This document shows, one piece after another, positions 46,912-57,114 of a DNA stretch of 64,000 nucleotides (position 1 is the stretch's first letter; each line of letters opens with the position of its first letter). The notes under the pieces were generated by a model that saw only the letters and a program-made list of their open reading frames with translations, was not told the DNA's origin and made no database searches. A program made the position numbers and the translations under genes. Origin of the DNA: Annona cherimola (taxonomy: Eukaryota; Streptophyta; Magnoliopsida; Magnoliales; Annonaceae); assembly GCA_030490835.1 (NCBI GenBank), contig CM059971.1, forward strand, positions 40,410,012 through 40,474,011, read 5' to 3'.

Positions 46912-48572
46912 TGTTGGTCCCGAGTTGATGGCAAAACCCAAGAGGGGAGGGGTGAATTGGGTATTTAAAAATTATATCTTAAACAGAAACTTATCCCCGG
47001 ATTAATCCAGTCCCCTTAATTGAGAGACGAAATGGAAAGCAATGTAAATAGCAGAAGTATAAATCAAGCACACAGGATTTTTATAGTGGTTCGGGCAACC
47101 TCCCTACTCCACTCTTCCAAGCTCACACTCCTTGTGACTTGGGTTCCACTATTGTATTCTCTTAATACAATTAGAGCCACTGCTCTCTTCTAGATTCCAG
47201 CTCTAGGTGGCATCAACAAAACACAGCACAAGTAGGTGATGAGTCACACTCCAATCACACACTATTTTGCTTACACTTGATCTTAGTTCCTCAAACTAAA
47301 TCAAGTTTAACACATACAACAGAAAGAATAGGAAAACTACACTTTACAGATGTGTAGCAGCAGTTTGGCGCAGAGAAGAACTTGTTGAAATGGCTTTGTA
47401 TGATCAGTAGTTGAGCTCTTGCAGTTTGAAGCAAAGTTCTTCCTCTTTAGTTGGCTTGATCTCTTTAAAGCTCTTGTAGATGGTAGTTATGCACTCTTAA
47501 TGATTTTCAGCTACTTCCCTCGTCCACCATGAATGGTATTTATAATTTTGGAGGGAATCCGAACGTTAGAGGGTAGGTGGCGCGCATTTACTGCGTCAAC
47601 GTTCGAATAAATTTCGACCGTTGCGACCCAAGTCGCATGTGGAGTCGACTTCGGATGCGACTTCGCCCAAGTCGCAGATGGAGTCGACTTCGGGTGCGAC
47701 TTCGCTTCACCGTCGTAACTTCAAGTTTCAGTCAGGGTCGACTTGGTCATCAACTTGACCCAAGTCGCAGGTGAAGTCGACTTCGGGTGCGACTTCACCT
47801 TGTCAGGTTCCAAGTCTGAGTCTGAGTCGACTTTGGCTTTCGACTTCAACTCAAGTCGATCATGGAGTCGACTTGGGTTGCGACTTGACTTGGTCTTTGC
47901 AAAATACGCTTTGTTCTTCATTTGATCTTCCTCTATCTTGGTTGGCTTGTTTCCTTGATGATTCTTAGGAGAGCCTGAGTTTTGAATCATGCGCCTTGTT
48001 TTGCATTTGACTCAGTTGGTCTTTAAAACTTGATAGACTTGATTTGATCTTGATCTTGAAGCTTTGCTTTGATCTTGAGTGAGGGATTCCTTGAATAGGC
48101 TTTGAAACTGCATCTTTGAAGTCTGAACTTCTCAAGTCGCGGATGAAGTCGACTTTGTCTGCGACTTCACCCAAGTCGCACCTGGATTCGACTTGGCCTG
48201 CGACTTGGGCAGCTTTGTTCCCCGAAATTCAACTCTGGACAGTTTTCCATGTTTGAAGTCGATAGCGAGGTCGACTTCGTTTGCGACTTGGCTTCTCAAG
48301 TCGCATGTGGAGTCGACTTGGGATGCGACTTCACCTGTACGTTGGTTTTGCCTTTGAGGTTCTTTCTCAAGTCAATAGTTAAGTCGACTTTGGGATCGAC
48401 TTCACTCTAAGTCGAAGTCCAAGTCGACTTGGGGATCGACTTGGCTACTTAAGTTCCTTAAAACAAGTGGCAAACTCATTAGTCCTTTAAATATACTCAA
48501 GTTAGTTGTTGTTAATCATCAAAACTTAATCTTTGGTCAATTTTACTTTGTTTTGAAGTATTGTTTCCAACA
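46912..48572 (-). repeat. copia-2 3' LTR
   Basis: The LTR is 1,661 bp, TGTTGG...CCAACA on either strand. It contains two 39-bp GTCGAC units (47630-47707) where the 5' LTR has three. The TATA box (reverse) is near 47536. The inverted repeat AACGTTCGAA...TTCGACCGTT lies about 54 bp from it. Confidence 0.93.
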
Positions 48573-48855
48573 ATCTCCCCCTTTTTGATGATTGACAAAA
48601 CTAAATTGAGCTTATACCTTTCAAGATGGATGCATTTAAATAGTCTTCGAAAAACAGAGTATAAGCAATCATTCCATAACTTTCAAAACAGATTTTTAGC
48701 AAACATTCAATTCATATAAGCACATTTCAATCATAAGCAAGTTTCATATCATTCATGTTTTCAATTTACGATGTAAAGCAAAAGGAATGAAACTCCTAAA
48801 TACAAACTACCCAACCTAAAAATTCTACTCAATTTCTATTCTATCTCCCCCTTTG
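48573..48855 (-). other. copia-2 3' non-coding region and PPT
   Basis: On the minus strand the tract AAAAAGGGGGAGAT (48573-48586) directly precedes the 3' LTR. A second AAAGGGGGAGA lies near 48846-48856, just after the extra ORF's end. The rest is AT-rich and non-coding. Confidence 0.8.
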
Positions 48856-50316
48856 TCAATCTATCAAAAATGATTCGAAGGGATCAAGTTCAGGCATGGG
48901 TCGCTTCTTGTGACGGCCTGAGGCGAGATGATATCGGATGGTACGCAATTCCCGATCGATTCGATCTTGTCGGGAATGCATATTATTGATTGCCGCCAAC
49001 ACTTCGGTCACAAGACTCGTCATCCGGTCTTCTTGGTGACCCATTTCTTCACGGACGGCAACGATTTCATCTCTCAGATCTTTTACAGTGACCTCCTCAG
49101 ATGAGGTTGGAGGCACCCGTTCACGTGCAGCAGATCCTTGTGGAGAATAGGATCCGTGCGATATGGGAGATGCTGGCTCCTCTTGAGCAGGTGGTGCCGC
49201 GGGAGGTTGCTCCCCCTCAGATTGTGCATTGTTTTCTCGCTCTTCTTCTGGAGCTTCAGGCCTTAGTTCAAGCAGATTGATCTTCATTCTTTGGATTAGT
49301 GCTTTATTTATGGCATTTGTGGATTTGAGCACTTCGAAAGGCTCGCCTTCAATATCCACTTTGAAAAATTCAAGAATCTTTGTGATCCAAGTGCCATAAG
49401 GGAGGACTCCTTGTGGGTTATCCTTTCTAGATGCCAAGGCTTCAAGAAATAATTTTGGTAAGCTCACCTTGACCCTGTTGGCCACTTTCCATAGTATCCC
49501 TGCTTCTTGTGGGTTTAATTGGTTTCTTCCACCGCCCTTTGGGTAGATGCAGTGGGCAATGAGAAGTCTGAGCACTCGTAGCCTGGGTGAGAGATCCATG
49601 TACCAAAGGAATTTGATTCCCGGATGATACTTGTTGCTCCGGGTGAGCTGATTATACATTTGATCCAATGTGAGGTCTTCTGGAATAGGCTCATCCTCAT
49701 ACGGGACTCCAAGTATGTGTCCTAAATGAATCATTGCTTCAGTCTGACTTGGAGTTATCCCCATTCCAAGATCTATTTCTACTTCTTTGACGAAGGTTCC
49801 ATAGTATTCTTCATCTCATAGATAATAAAAGATTCGAGTAAGATCTGGATAGACCCTTACGTCCTCCTTTAGCAAATTGGTCCATCCTTGAAAATCTAAT
49901 AGATCTTCTATGTCGGATCCATAATCTTTCAAGAAATTAAAATCTATAATCTTGGGTATGAATACCTTCCGTTCGTAGAATTTTTTGTAAAAACGGCTAT
50001 GTTAGAGCTCGGTTTTGAAGTAGGTAGTGGGCATCTTCAATACTTGGGCTTTCCCAGCCGCAGTGCCCCTTCTGCTTGTCCCGGATTGTGTGCTCTGTAA
50101 GGTTTGGGCTTGTTGTTGACTTTCCGTCCTGGGTGCTTGATCAGATGATTGAGTAGTGGTTTGGAATCGAACCCGTCTACCCGTCGAAGTTGATGGTTCC
50201 TCTCTAGCCCTTTTTGATGGAGTCCTAGTTCTTCTAGGAACTTCTTTTGTGTGAGATGAAGGTTGTGTAGGAACCTGTTTGGGGTATGGTTTTGAAACGG
50301 CTTTCTTTGGTGCCAT
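48856..50316 (-). pseudogene. copia-2 extra ORF after pol (two nonsense codons)
   Basis: One frame of 486 codons runs from MAPKKAVSKPYPK at 50316 to FESFLID at 48856. Only two in-frame stops interrupt it: TAA at 50002-50004 (homologous codon in copia-1 is CAG) and TGA near 49815 (homologous codon is TGG). The N-terminal 100 residues are basic and Ser/Thr/Gln-rich. The middle (FQGW, VYPDLTRIFYYL, LDQMYNQLTRSNKYHPGIKFLWYMDLSPRLRVLRLLIAHCIYPKGGGRNQL) resembles the Transposase_32-like 'putative plant transposon protein' domain. A Pro/Glu linker follows, then a likely coiled coil (VTVKDLRDEIVAVREEMGHQEDRM) and an IDRELRTIRYHLAS motif. No signal peptide or transmembrane segment is seen. The function is unknown. 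Confidence 0.72.
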
Positions 50317-50699
50317 TGGAGCTTGGAGTTTAGAATTTTAGGGAAATGGAGATGGAATGAGACTGTAAGAGCTGAGAGAGAGAGAGAGACAGAGAGAGAA
50401 TACTGAGAAAGATGAGAGAGATAGATACTGAGAGAGGGAGTGAGAGCTTGAGAGATAAAAGAGAGAGAGATAGTGAGTGCTGAGAGAGATGAGAGAAAAA
50501 CAGAGACGCTTTGAGAGAGAGAGAGACAATGATGCCGGAGAGAGGGAGAGAATCGACGGAGGGGAAAGCTGTCGCCGAAGGAGAGAAGGAGAGTCGCCGG
50601 AGAGGAAAGAAAAAGAGAGGTTGGAGGGAAAATGAAGAAGAAAGAAGGGAGAGGAGAAGGAAAAAGGAAGGAGAGCGGGAATCCGGACGGTCGCACGCG
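50317..50699 (-). promoter_or_regulatory. Pyrimidine-rich leader of copia-2 extra ORF
   Basis: On the coding strand this is CT-rich (GA-rich on +), with repeated TCTCTC runs, between the GTCGAC array and the ATG at 50316. It corresponds to 5331-5663 in copia-1. A 219-codon frame through it is low complexity and overlaps the real ORF in another frame. Confidence 0.45.
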
Positions 50700-50830
50700 G
50701 AGTCGACTTTACCCTAGGTGAAGTCGACTTCGGTCCCTCGGAGTCGACTTCGCCTGGGGGCGGAGTCGACTTTGCTTCTGAAGTGGAGTCGACTTGACGC
50801 CCTTGGAGTCGACTTGACTCATCGACTTGA
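50700..50830 (-). repeat. Internal GTCGAC array of copia-2
   Basis: Six GTCGAC palindromes start at 50702, 50723, 50743, 50765, 50788 and 50808, so spacings are 20-23 bp, about two helical turns. A seventh half-site is near 50821. It lies between the pol stop (50866) and the leader of the extra ORF, matching the copia-1 array at 5229-5323. Confidence 0.8.
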
Positions 50831-50865
50831 CATTTTTCAATTTTAATTTTCTTATTTAATTTTCC

Positions 50866-52315
50866 CTAATTTAGCTCTATCATTCCCATATTGTTCCTAA
50901 TTTTATAAAATGATTCCTTGGCTAGTGGTTTGGTAAAGATATCAGCAATTTGGTCCTCAGTTTTCACATATTCTAAACATACATCATGATTTTCAACATG
51001 TTCATGAATAAAATGATGTCTCACATCAATATGCTTGGTTCTTGAATGCAGTACAGGATTTTTAGTCAGACAAATTGCACTTGTATTATCACATCTAATA
51101 GGAATATCAACATAATCAATACCATAATCTTTCAATTGCTGTTTCATCCAAAGCAATTGGGCACAACAACTACCGGCGGCTATGTATTCGGCTTCTGCAG
51201 TAGATAGAGCAACACTTGTTTGTTTTCTTGAGTACCATGAAACTAACATATGTCCAAGAAACTGACAAGTTCCACTAGTGCTCTTTCTATCTACTTTATA
51301 TCCGGCAAAATCTGCATCCGAATACCCGATTAGATCAAAGGTTGTCCCTTTTGGATACCATAGTCCAAGATTGGCAGTTTGTATCAAATATTTAAAAATT
51401 CTTTTTACAGCAAGTAGATATGATTCTTTTGGGCATGCTTGAAATCTAGAGCACATACAAACACTGAATAGAATATCGGGTCTAGAAGCAGTTAAATATA
51501 ACAAGGATCCTATCATGCTTCTATAAAGCTTTTGATCGATACTTTTACCGTTTTCGTCCGTGTTGTAGAGCTCATTGGAGTGTTTGCCCCTTTGCTATTC
51601 TGCATTCCAAATTTCTTAAGCATTTCCTTTACGTACTTGGACTGGTTCAAGAATATCCCTTCACTTTGTTGCTTAATTTGCAGTCCAAGGAAGAAATTTA
51701 ATTCTCCCATCATGCTCATTTCGAATTCGCTCTGCATAATCTTAGAAAATTCTTGACAAAGATTTTCGTTAGTAGTACCAAAAATTATGTCATCTACATA
51801 AATCTGTACAATTAAAATATCTTTGTTTTTGTATTTGATGAACAAAGTAGTATCTACTTTCCCTCTTAGAAACTCATGATCAATAAAAAATTTGTTCAAC
51901 CTTTCATACCAAGCTCTTGGAGCTTGCTTTAATCCATATAGTGCTTTGGTCAATTTATAAACATACTTTGATTGATTCATTTCTTCAAAACCAGGGGGTT
52001 GTTCAACATATACTTCTTCATTCAAATAGCCATTCAAAAATGCGCTTTTTACATCCATTTGGAACAATTTGAAATTCATATAAGAAGCGAATGCTAGTAG
52101 AATACGTATGGCTTCTAATCTAGCCACGGGTGCATATGATTCTTCAAAATTGATTCCTTCTTCTTGAGAGTACCCTTTGGCTACTAATCTGGCCTTGTTT
52201 CTAATCACAAGTCCGCTTTCATCTAATTTGTTCCTAAATACCCATTTGGTACCAATGATAGTGTGATTATTTGGTCTAGGAACAAAATGTCATACATTGT
52301 TCCTTTCGAATTGAT
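50866..52315 (-). pseudogene. pol: copia-2 reverse transcriptase-RNase H part of pol
   Basis: The reading begins with [14 protein letters not shown] and [31 protein letters not shown]. It has [28 protein letters not shown] active site YVDDIIFG (about 51790), then RNase H with SDADFAGYKVDRKSTSGTCQF, STAEAEYIAAGSCCAQ and the complete terminus TKHIDVRHHFIHEHVE...IADIFTKPLAKESF. Breaks: TGA at 52289-52291 where copia-1 has TGG, and a deletion of about 10 bp near 51560 that shifts the frame between RT and RNase H. Both catalytic Asp residues of RT are intact. Confidence 0.9.
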
Positions 52316-53959
52316 TTAGCTCTTCTTGCATTGCAATAACCCAATTTTCATCATTGAGAGCTTGTCAATGGTATTTGGTTCAATTTTAGATACAAAGGCA
52401 TATTGACCATAAACGTTTTGTTTTGATCTTCTAGTTTTCACTCCTTCATATACATTTCCAATAACTTGCTCAATTGGATGGGCATTTTTGAACTTTAAAT
52501 CAGTTGGAGGTTTGTAAGAATCATTACCTTCACTTACCTCTTCCTCCATGAGATTTTCTGGCTTGAGCTCGAGTTCCTTTGGTTGTTCTTTGCCTTTTGT
52601 CTCATATGCATCACTTAGTTCATCCTCCTTTCTCGGAGTTTGGTTAATTTCATCAAATACAACGTGTATGGATTCTTCAACAACTTGGTTTCGTTTATTG
52701 AAAACTCTATATGCTTTGCTATTTGATGAATATCCAAGGAATATAGCCTCATCACTTTTAGCATCTAACTTTCCCAAGTTAGTTTTTCCATTGTTCAAAA
52801 CATAACACGTACATCCAAAAGCATGAAAATAAGAAATATTTGGTTTTCTTCCTTTCCATAGTTCATATGGGGTCTTTTTCAAGATTGCTCGAATGGTGAC
52901 ACGGTTCAATACATGACAAACTGTACTTACAGCTTCACCCCAAAATTTCTTGGATAGATTGCTCTCATTTAGCATAGTTCTAGTCATCTCTTGTATAGTT
53001 CTATTTTTCCTTTCTACTACTCCATTTTGTTGTGGAGTTCTTGGTGCAGAGAATGTGTGGTGAATTCCTTTTTCATTGCAAAATTCCATGAATCGTTTGT
53101 TTTCGAATTCGCCACCATGATCGCTTCTTATGGTCACAATAGTACTTTGTTTTTCATTTTGCACCAAATTTACTAAAGTTGCAAACATAGAGAAGGCTTC
53201 ATCTTTACTAGCTAAGAGAATTATCCATGTGAATCTTGAAAAATCATCAACTATGACAAATACATATTTCTTTCCACCAATGGTTAGAATGTCGGATGAC
53301 CCGTATAGATCCATGTGTAGCAATTCAAGTGGCTTGGTGATGGAAATTTCCTTTTTGGTAGAGAAAGGCATCTTGGGTTGTTTTGATAATTGACATGCCT
53401 TACAAATCTTGTCCTTGTCATATTTCAATCTTGGTAATCCTTCTACCAAACTCTTTTTCCATAGGGTCTTTATGTTTCCCATGTTTATATGTCCAAGCCT
53501 TTTATGCCAAACCCATGGATCATTATCAATGGCCATTAGACATTGACCATTTAATTCATCAAGTGAAACCAAATATACATTTCCATGTCTTTTACCACTA
53601 AACATGATATGCTCTCCATCAAATACATTACATATAGATGATTCAAACACAACTTTGTATCCTTTATCACATAATTGGCTAATGCTCATTAAATTGTGTT
53701 TGAGTCCTTCAACAAACAAAACATCTTCCATGCATGCATTTGAAATACTACGTATATTTCCTTTACCTTTAATTTTACCTTTTTCATTATTACCAAAGGC
53801 AACCATTCCATCGTTGCAAGGCTTAAGTTTATGAAATAAGCTTCTTTCACCGGTCATATGCCTTGAGCAACTGCTATCCATGAACCATTCATTATTTTCC
53901 TTTGCCTTAAAACATGTCTGAAAAAATAAGCAAGTAAATCTTATCTCCTTGGTACCCAT
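52316..53959 (-). pseudogene. pol: copia-2 protease-integrase part of pol
   Basis: This open frame of 547 codons covers protease and integrase. The protease motif reads WFMDSSCSRHMTG (Asp28-Ser29-Ser30) where copia-1 and the family have DSG, so the active site is probably dead. Integrase has the HHCC zinc finger (HKRLGHINMGN...CKACQLSK), DDE residues in MDLYG, RSDHGGEF and VVERKN, and the GKK-YVFVIVDDFSRFTWI core. The frame ends by loss of one base near 52364, just before RT. The first residues (RFTCLFFQ) read through a pyrimidine tract with CAG at 53918-53920 that may be a 3' splice site, so the true pol start is probably about 53917. Gag lies in the -1 frame. Confidence 0.9.
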
Positions 53960-55743
53960 TTTATGGGTCCATTTGGGTTAGTAATATAAATTAATCTTTG
54001 TTGTTCTAACTTGGAAAGCCCAAATCTTGTGTTCCTTGGAACCCAAACTAATTTTGCACCACGGTCATATAATTTCTTAAAATTACATTTGTAAGTTTTA
54101 TGACCCAATTTATTACAGAAGTTACAAGTCATAGGTAATCTTGGAGTAGGCCTCCAAGTATGCAATGGTTCAATAGCTGGTCTTCTAATCCACTTAAAGT
54201 TTTTCTTTTGTGGCTTGTATATAGATGCAGTTTTAGTTTGATATTTCTCAAGTATTTGCACATTTGATTTGCTACTTTCTCCTTGCTCAAATGTATGATA
54301 TCCAAGACCTCTTTTATGTGTTTGGGAGGTCATATTCAGAAACATTTTAACACTTTCTCCTGGATTAGAGAACTTAGCTAATGATTCATTTAATGATTCG
54401 TTCTCCTTTTTCAGCATATCATTTTCTTCTTTTATTTTGTCTAATTTCTCTGCAAGTTTACCATTTGCAATTATTACTGCATCACATTGTTTCTTCTTAA
54501 TTGTAAACTTGCTTCCTAATTTCTTCATTTCTTCATACAATGAATCATATGCAGTTTGTAGTTCTTCTAATTCCGTACATTTGAGGCAATCTTGAAAAGA
54601 AGAATAACTTGATTTAGAATGGGAGAGTTTGGAACTTACCTCTTCATTGCTTGTGCATTTTGTTGAGGTAGTTTGTTCGTCTTGCTCGATTTGTGCCATG
54701 CAGCAGATTCTTGCACATTCTTCCGCCTCGATTTGATCGGTTGAGGAGCTACTTGTTGTAGATTCCTCATTATTCACGTACATGCCTCTTCCTTTGTATC
54801 TTTGGAATCTTTTGTTGTCCCCTCGATCCTTTCTTTGTTCTTTTACTTTGCTTTCTTCGGGAGTTGGATATTGAGCTTGCATATGTCCCGAACCGCCGCA
54901 TCGATAGCATTTGGTTGATTCTTTCTTCTTTTCTCTGGGAGTTCTATCCTTGAAGCTTCTGAAATTTTTTCCTTTCCTCACAAATTTTCTGAAACGTTTT
55001 GTGAGTAGGGCGATTTCGTCGTCATTTTGAGAAGAAGAGGAGTCATCTGTGTCTTGTGCGGCTTTCAAAGCAATTGCTCTTTTGCCCCTGTGTTGATCTT
55101 CATTTCTTCTCTTGATTAGCTCATGTGACATGAGTGAGATAATTAAGTCTTCAAGCTTTAGAGTGTTAAGGTCCTTGGCTTCTTCTATTGCAGTGATCTT
55201 TGGAGTCCATGATTCGGGTAGAGCTCTTAAGATCTTCATGACCTGCTCAGATTCAGATATAGCCTTTCCGAGACCTTTTAGAGCATTAGTAATTTTAGAG
55301 AATCTAGCAAACATTTCAGAGATATTTTCTCTTTCTAGCATTCTAAAATTTTCCAGTTCTCCAATCAAAATATTTCTTCTCGTCCCTTGGACTTGAGAAG
55401 TTCCTTCATAGATAGAAGTTAGCGTATCCCATATTTCTTTGGCGGTTAAGCAAGAGGATACTCTATCATATTCAGAAGCAGTAAGAGCACAAAATAAAGA
55501 GTTCATAGCTTTGGCGTTGCTCTTAACAATTCTTACTTCCTCATCGGTCCATTTGGAAGCTCTTTCATCGGTAGGCAAGGTTACTCCATCTTGGATAGCA
55601 ATCCAAGAATCCATGTCGGTAGCCATGATGAGTTGCTTCATACGAAGCTTCCAATATCCAAAATTGCTCCCATCAAACAACGGTGGCCTTGTAAAGGATT
55701 GGCCTTCAGCAAATGCGGGAACGGAAGTAGATTGGGATGCCAT
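53941..55743 (-). CDS. gag: copia-2 Gag protein
   Basis: This intact 600-codon ORF (ATG at 55743, MASQSTSVPAFAEGQSF) encodes the copia capsid/nucleocapsid precursor, which packages element RNA in cytoplasmic particles. Order: UBN2-type gag domain (about residues 15-225), basic stretch, first zinc knuckle at residues 279-292 reading CYRCGGSGHMQAQY, so the final Cys is Tyr. Next is an acidic/Ser-rich linker, a coiled coil (about residues 385-470) and an intact second knuckle CNFCNKLGHKTYKC (about 540-553). The stop follows PIKWVPRR. Pol starts just downstream in another frame. The altered first knuckle could weaken RNA binding. Confidence 0.9.
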   Translation of the reverse strand: MASQSTSVPAFAEGQSFTRPPLFDGSNFGYWKLRMKQLIMATDMDSWIAIQDGVTLPTDERASKWTDEEVRIVKSNAKAMNSLFCALTASEYDRVSSCLTAKEIWDTLTSIYEGTSQVQGTRRNILIGELENFRMLERENISEMFARFSKITNALKGLGKAISESEQVMKILRALPESWTPKITAIEEAKDLNTLKLEDLIISLMSHELIKRRNEDQHRGKRAIALKAAQDTDDSSSSQNDDEIALLTKRFRKFVRKGKNFRSFKDRTPREKKKESTKCYRCGGSGHMQAQYPTPEESKVKEQRKDRGDNKRFQRYKGRGMYVNNEESTTSSSSTDQIEAEECARICCMAQIEQDEQTTSTKCTSNEEVSSKLSHSKSSYSSFQDCLKCTELEELQTAYDSLYEEMKKLGSKFTIKKKQCDAVIIANGKLAEKLDKIKEENDMLKKENESLNESLAKFSNPGESVKMFLNMTSQTHKRGLGYHTFEQGESSKSNVQILEKYQTKTASIYKPQKKNFKWIRRPAIEPLHTWRPTPRLPMTCNFCNKLGHKTYKCNFKKLYDRGAKLVWVPRNTRFGLSKLEQQRLIYITNPNGPIKWVPRR

Positions 55744-55777
55744 ATTAATAAGATCTCTTTGGTAAACTCAAAGAACC

Positions 55778-55789
55778 GCTCTGAGACCA
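55778..55789 (-). other. copia-2 primer-binding site (tRNA-iMet)
   Basis: Minus strand TGGTCTCAGAGC matches the initiator tRNA-Met complement at 11 of 12 positions. It lies two bases from the LTR edge at 55792, where copia-3 is inserted. Confidence 0.83.
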
Positions 55790-55796
55790 CTTGTTG

Positions 55797-57060
55797 TGTT
55801 GAGATTATTGATCATGTGCTTATCGAATAGAATGATTAATTTGATTTTGAGGATTAACAAATAATTGAAATATCATTAAAAAGGATCTAACACATTTGTC
55901 TAAGTGTTCTCAGATATTTTGTCTCTAATTATGTGTATGAAAATGAGAATGTGAAATAATTTAAGTTTTAAGAGTTCTAGTTCATGAATTGCAAGTTCAG
56001 CAAAGTGAAGTCTCAGCCCAAGTCGACTTCACTTGCGACTTGGGTGAAGTCTCAGACCCAAGTCGGCTTCGCCTGCGACTTGGGTGAAGTCCCAGACCCA
56101 AGTGGACTTCACCTGCAACTTCGAAGGCAAAATTCTGGACAGCAAGTTTTTACAAGGCAAAGTCGCATCCCAAGTCGACTTCACCCATCCGAAGTCGACT
56201 CCACTCATCCGAAGTCGACTCCACTTGCGACTTCAACTCGTAACGGTCGAAAATCCGAACGTTGGAGCTCTAGATGCGCGTGAACCTCCACTCCAACGGC
56301 TAGAACCTTTTTTCCCTCTATATATACCATTGAAGAATGAACGTGGAGAGAAGAGAGAAGGAGAAAAGAAAGAGGAAAACACAAGTTGAGCTTTCATCTT
56401 CTTATATTCATGTGTGTTGAAGATATTTGAATAACTATTGAAGCTTCCAAGTGCTACAACTTTCAAGTGCGCTTCCAAGTTTATCATCTACATGACAAGG
56501 AGCTTCCGGTGCTTAATCGAATACACATTGTAAAGTGTAATTTCTCTTTTGTTTATTTTATTTTGTGTTGTTGCCTTGAATCGGTGTTGGAGACCGAATT
56601 CAAGAAGAAGCAAAACAGGGGGTTGGTTTGAGTTTGTCTCACTAACGGGTTTTGCTTGATTGGTTGGAGTTTGTCTCACCAATCGTTTGGACTTGGTTGG
56701 TTGGAGTTGGTCTCACCAACAAGTGATTATTGTATATGCCCCCTAGAGCTAGAATCTAGAAGAGAGTGGGTGCTCTAGATTGTATTGAAGATACAATAGT
56801 GGAACCCAAGACACAACGGGTGTGTGCTTGGAAGAGTGGAGTAGGGAAGGTTGCCCGAACCACTATATATCGTTGTCTCTTGTTTGGTTTGATTGTTTAC
56901 ATTTTTATATTCCATTTACACCCTCTCATTCTATCTCATATCATGTTTCATCAAGGGGATTGAAATTACAAGGGGTTAAGTTTTAACTTACCAAAGAATT
57001 TTTCAAGAACCCAATTCACCCCTCCCCTCTTGGGTTTTGCCATCTATTCGGGACCCAACA
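55797..57060 (+). repeat. copia-3 5' LTR with promoter
   Basis: The LTR is 1,264 bp, TGTTGAGATT...GGGACCCAACA. U3 has the GTCGAC array (about 56018-56235), then an inverted repeat AACGGTCG...CGAACGTT (56242-56263) and TATA box TATATATA at 56319-56326. U5 shares CACCCCTCCCCTCTTGGG with copia-1 and copia-2. Confidence 0.93.
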
Positions 57061-57062
57061 AG

Positions 57063-57074
57063 TGGTATCAAAGC
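57063..57074 (+). other. copia-3 primer-binding site (tRNA-iMet)
   Basis: TGGTATCAAAGC matches the initiator tRNA-Met complement at 11 of 12 positions, two bases after the LTR end. Confidence 0.85.
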
Positions 57075-57114
57075 AGGCCTCTATTTTATTTGAGGAGATC
57101 TCTTTTATATTTTT

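Noticed and set aside
50037..50696. 219-codon minus-strand ORF rich in Ser, Leu and Phe
   Set aside because: It reads through the CT-rich leader and overlaps the real extra ORF in another frame. Low complexity explains its openness. The same applies to 5292-5681.
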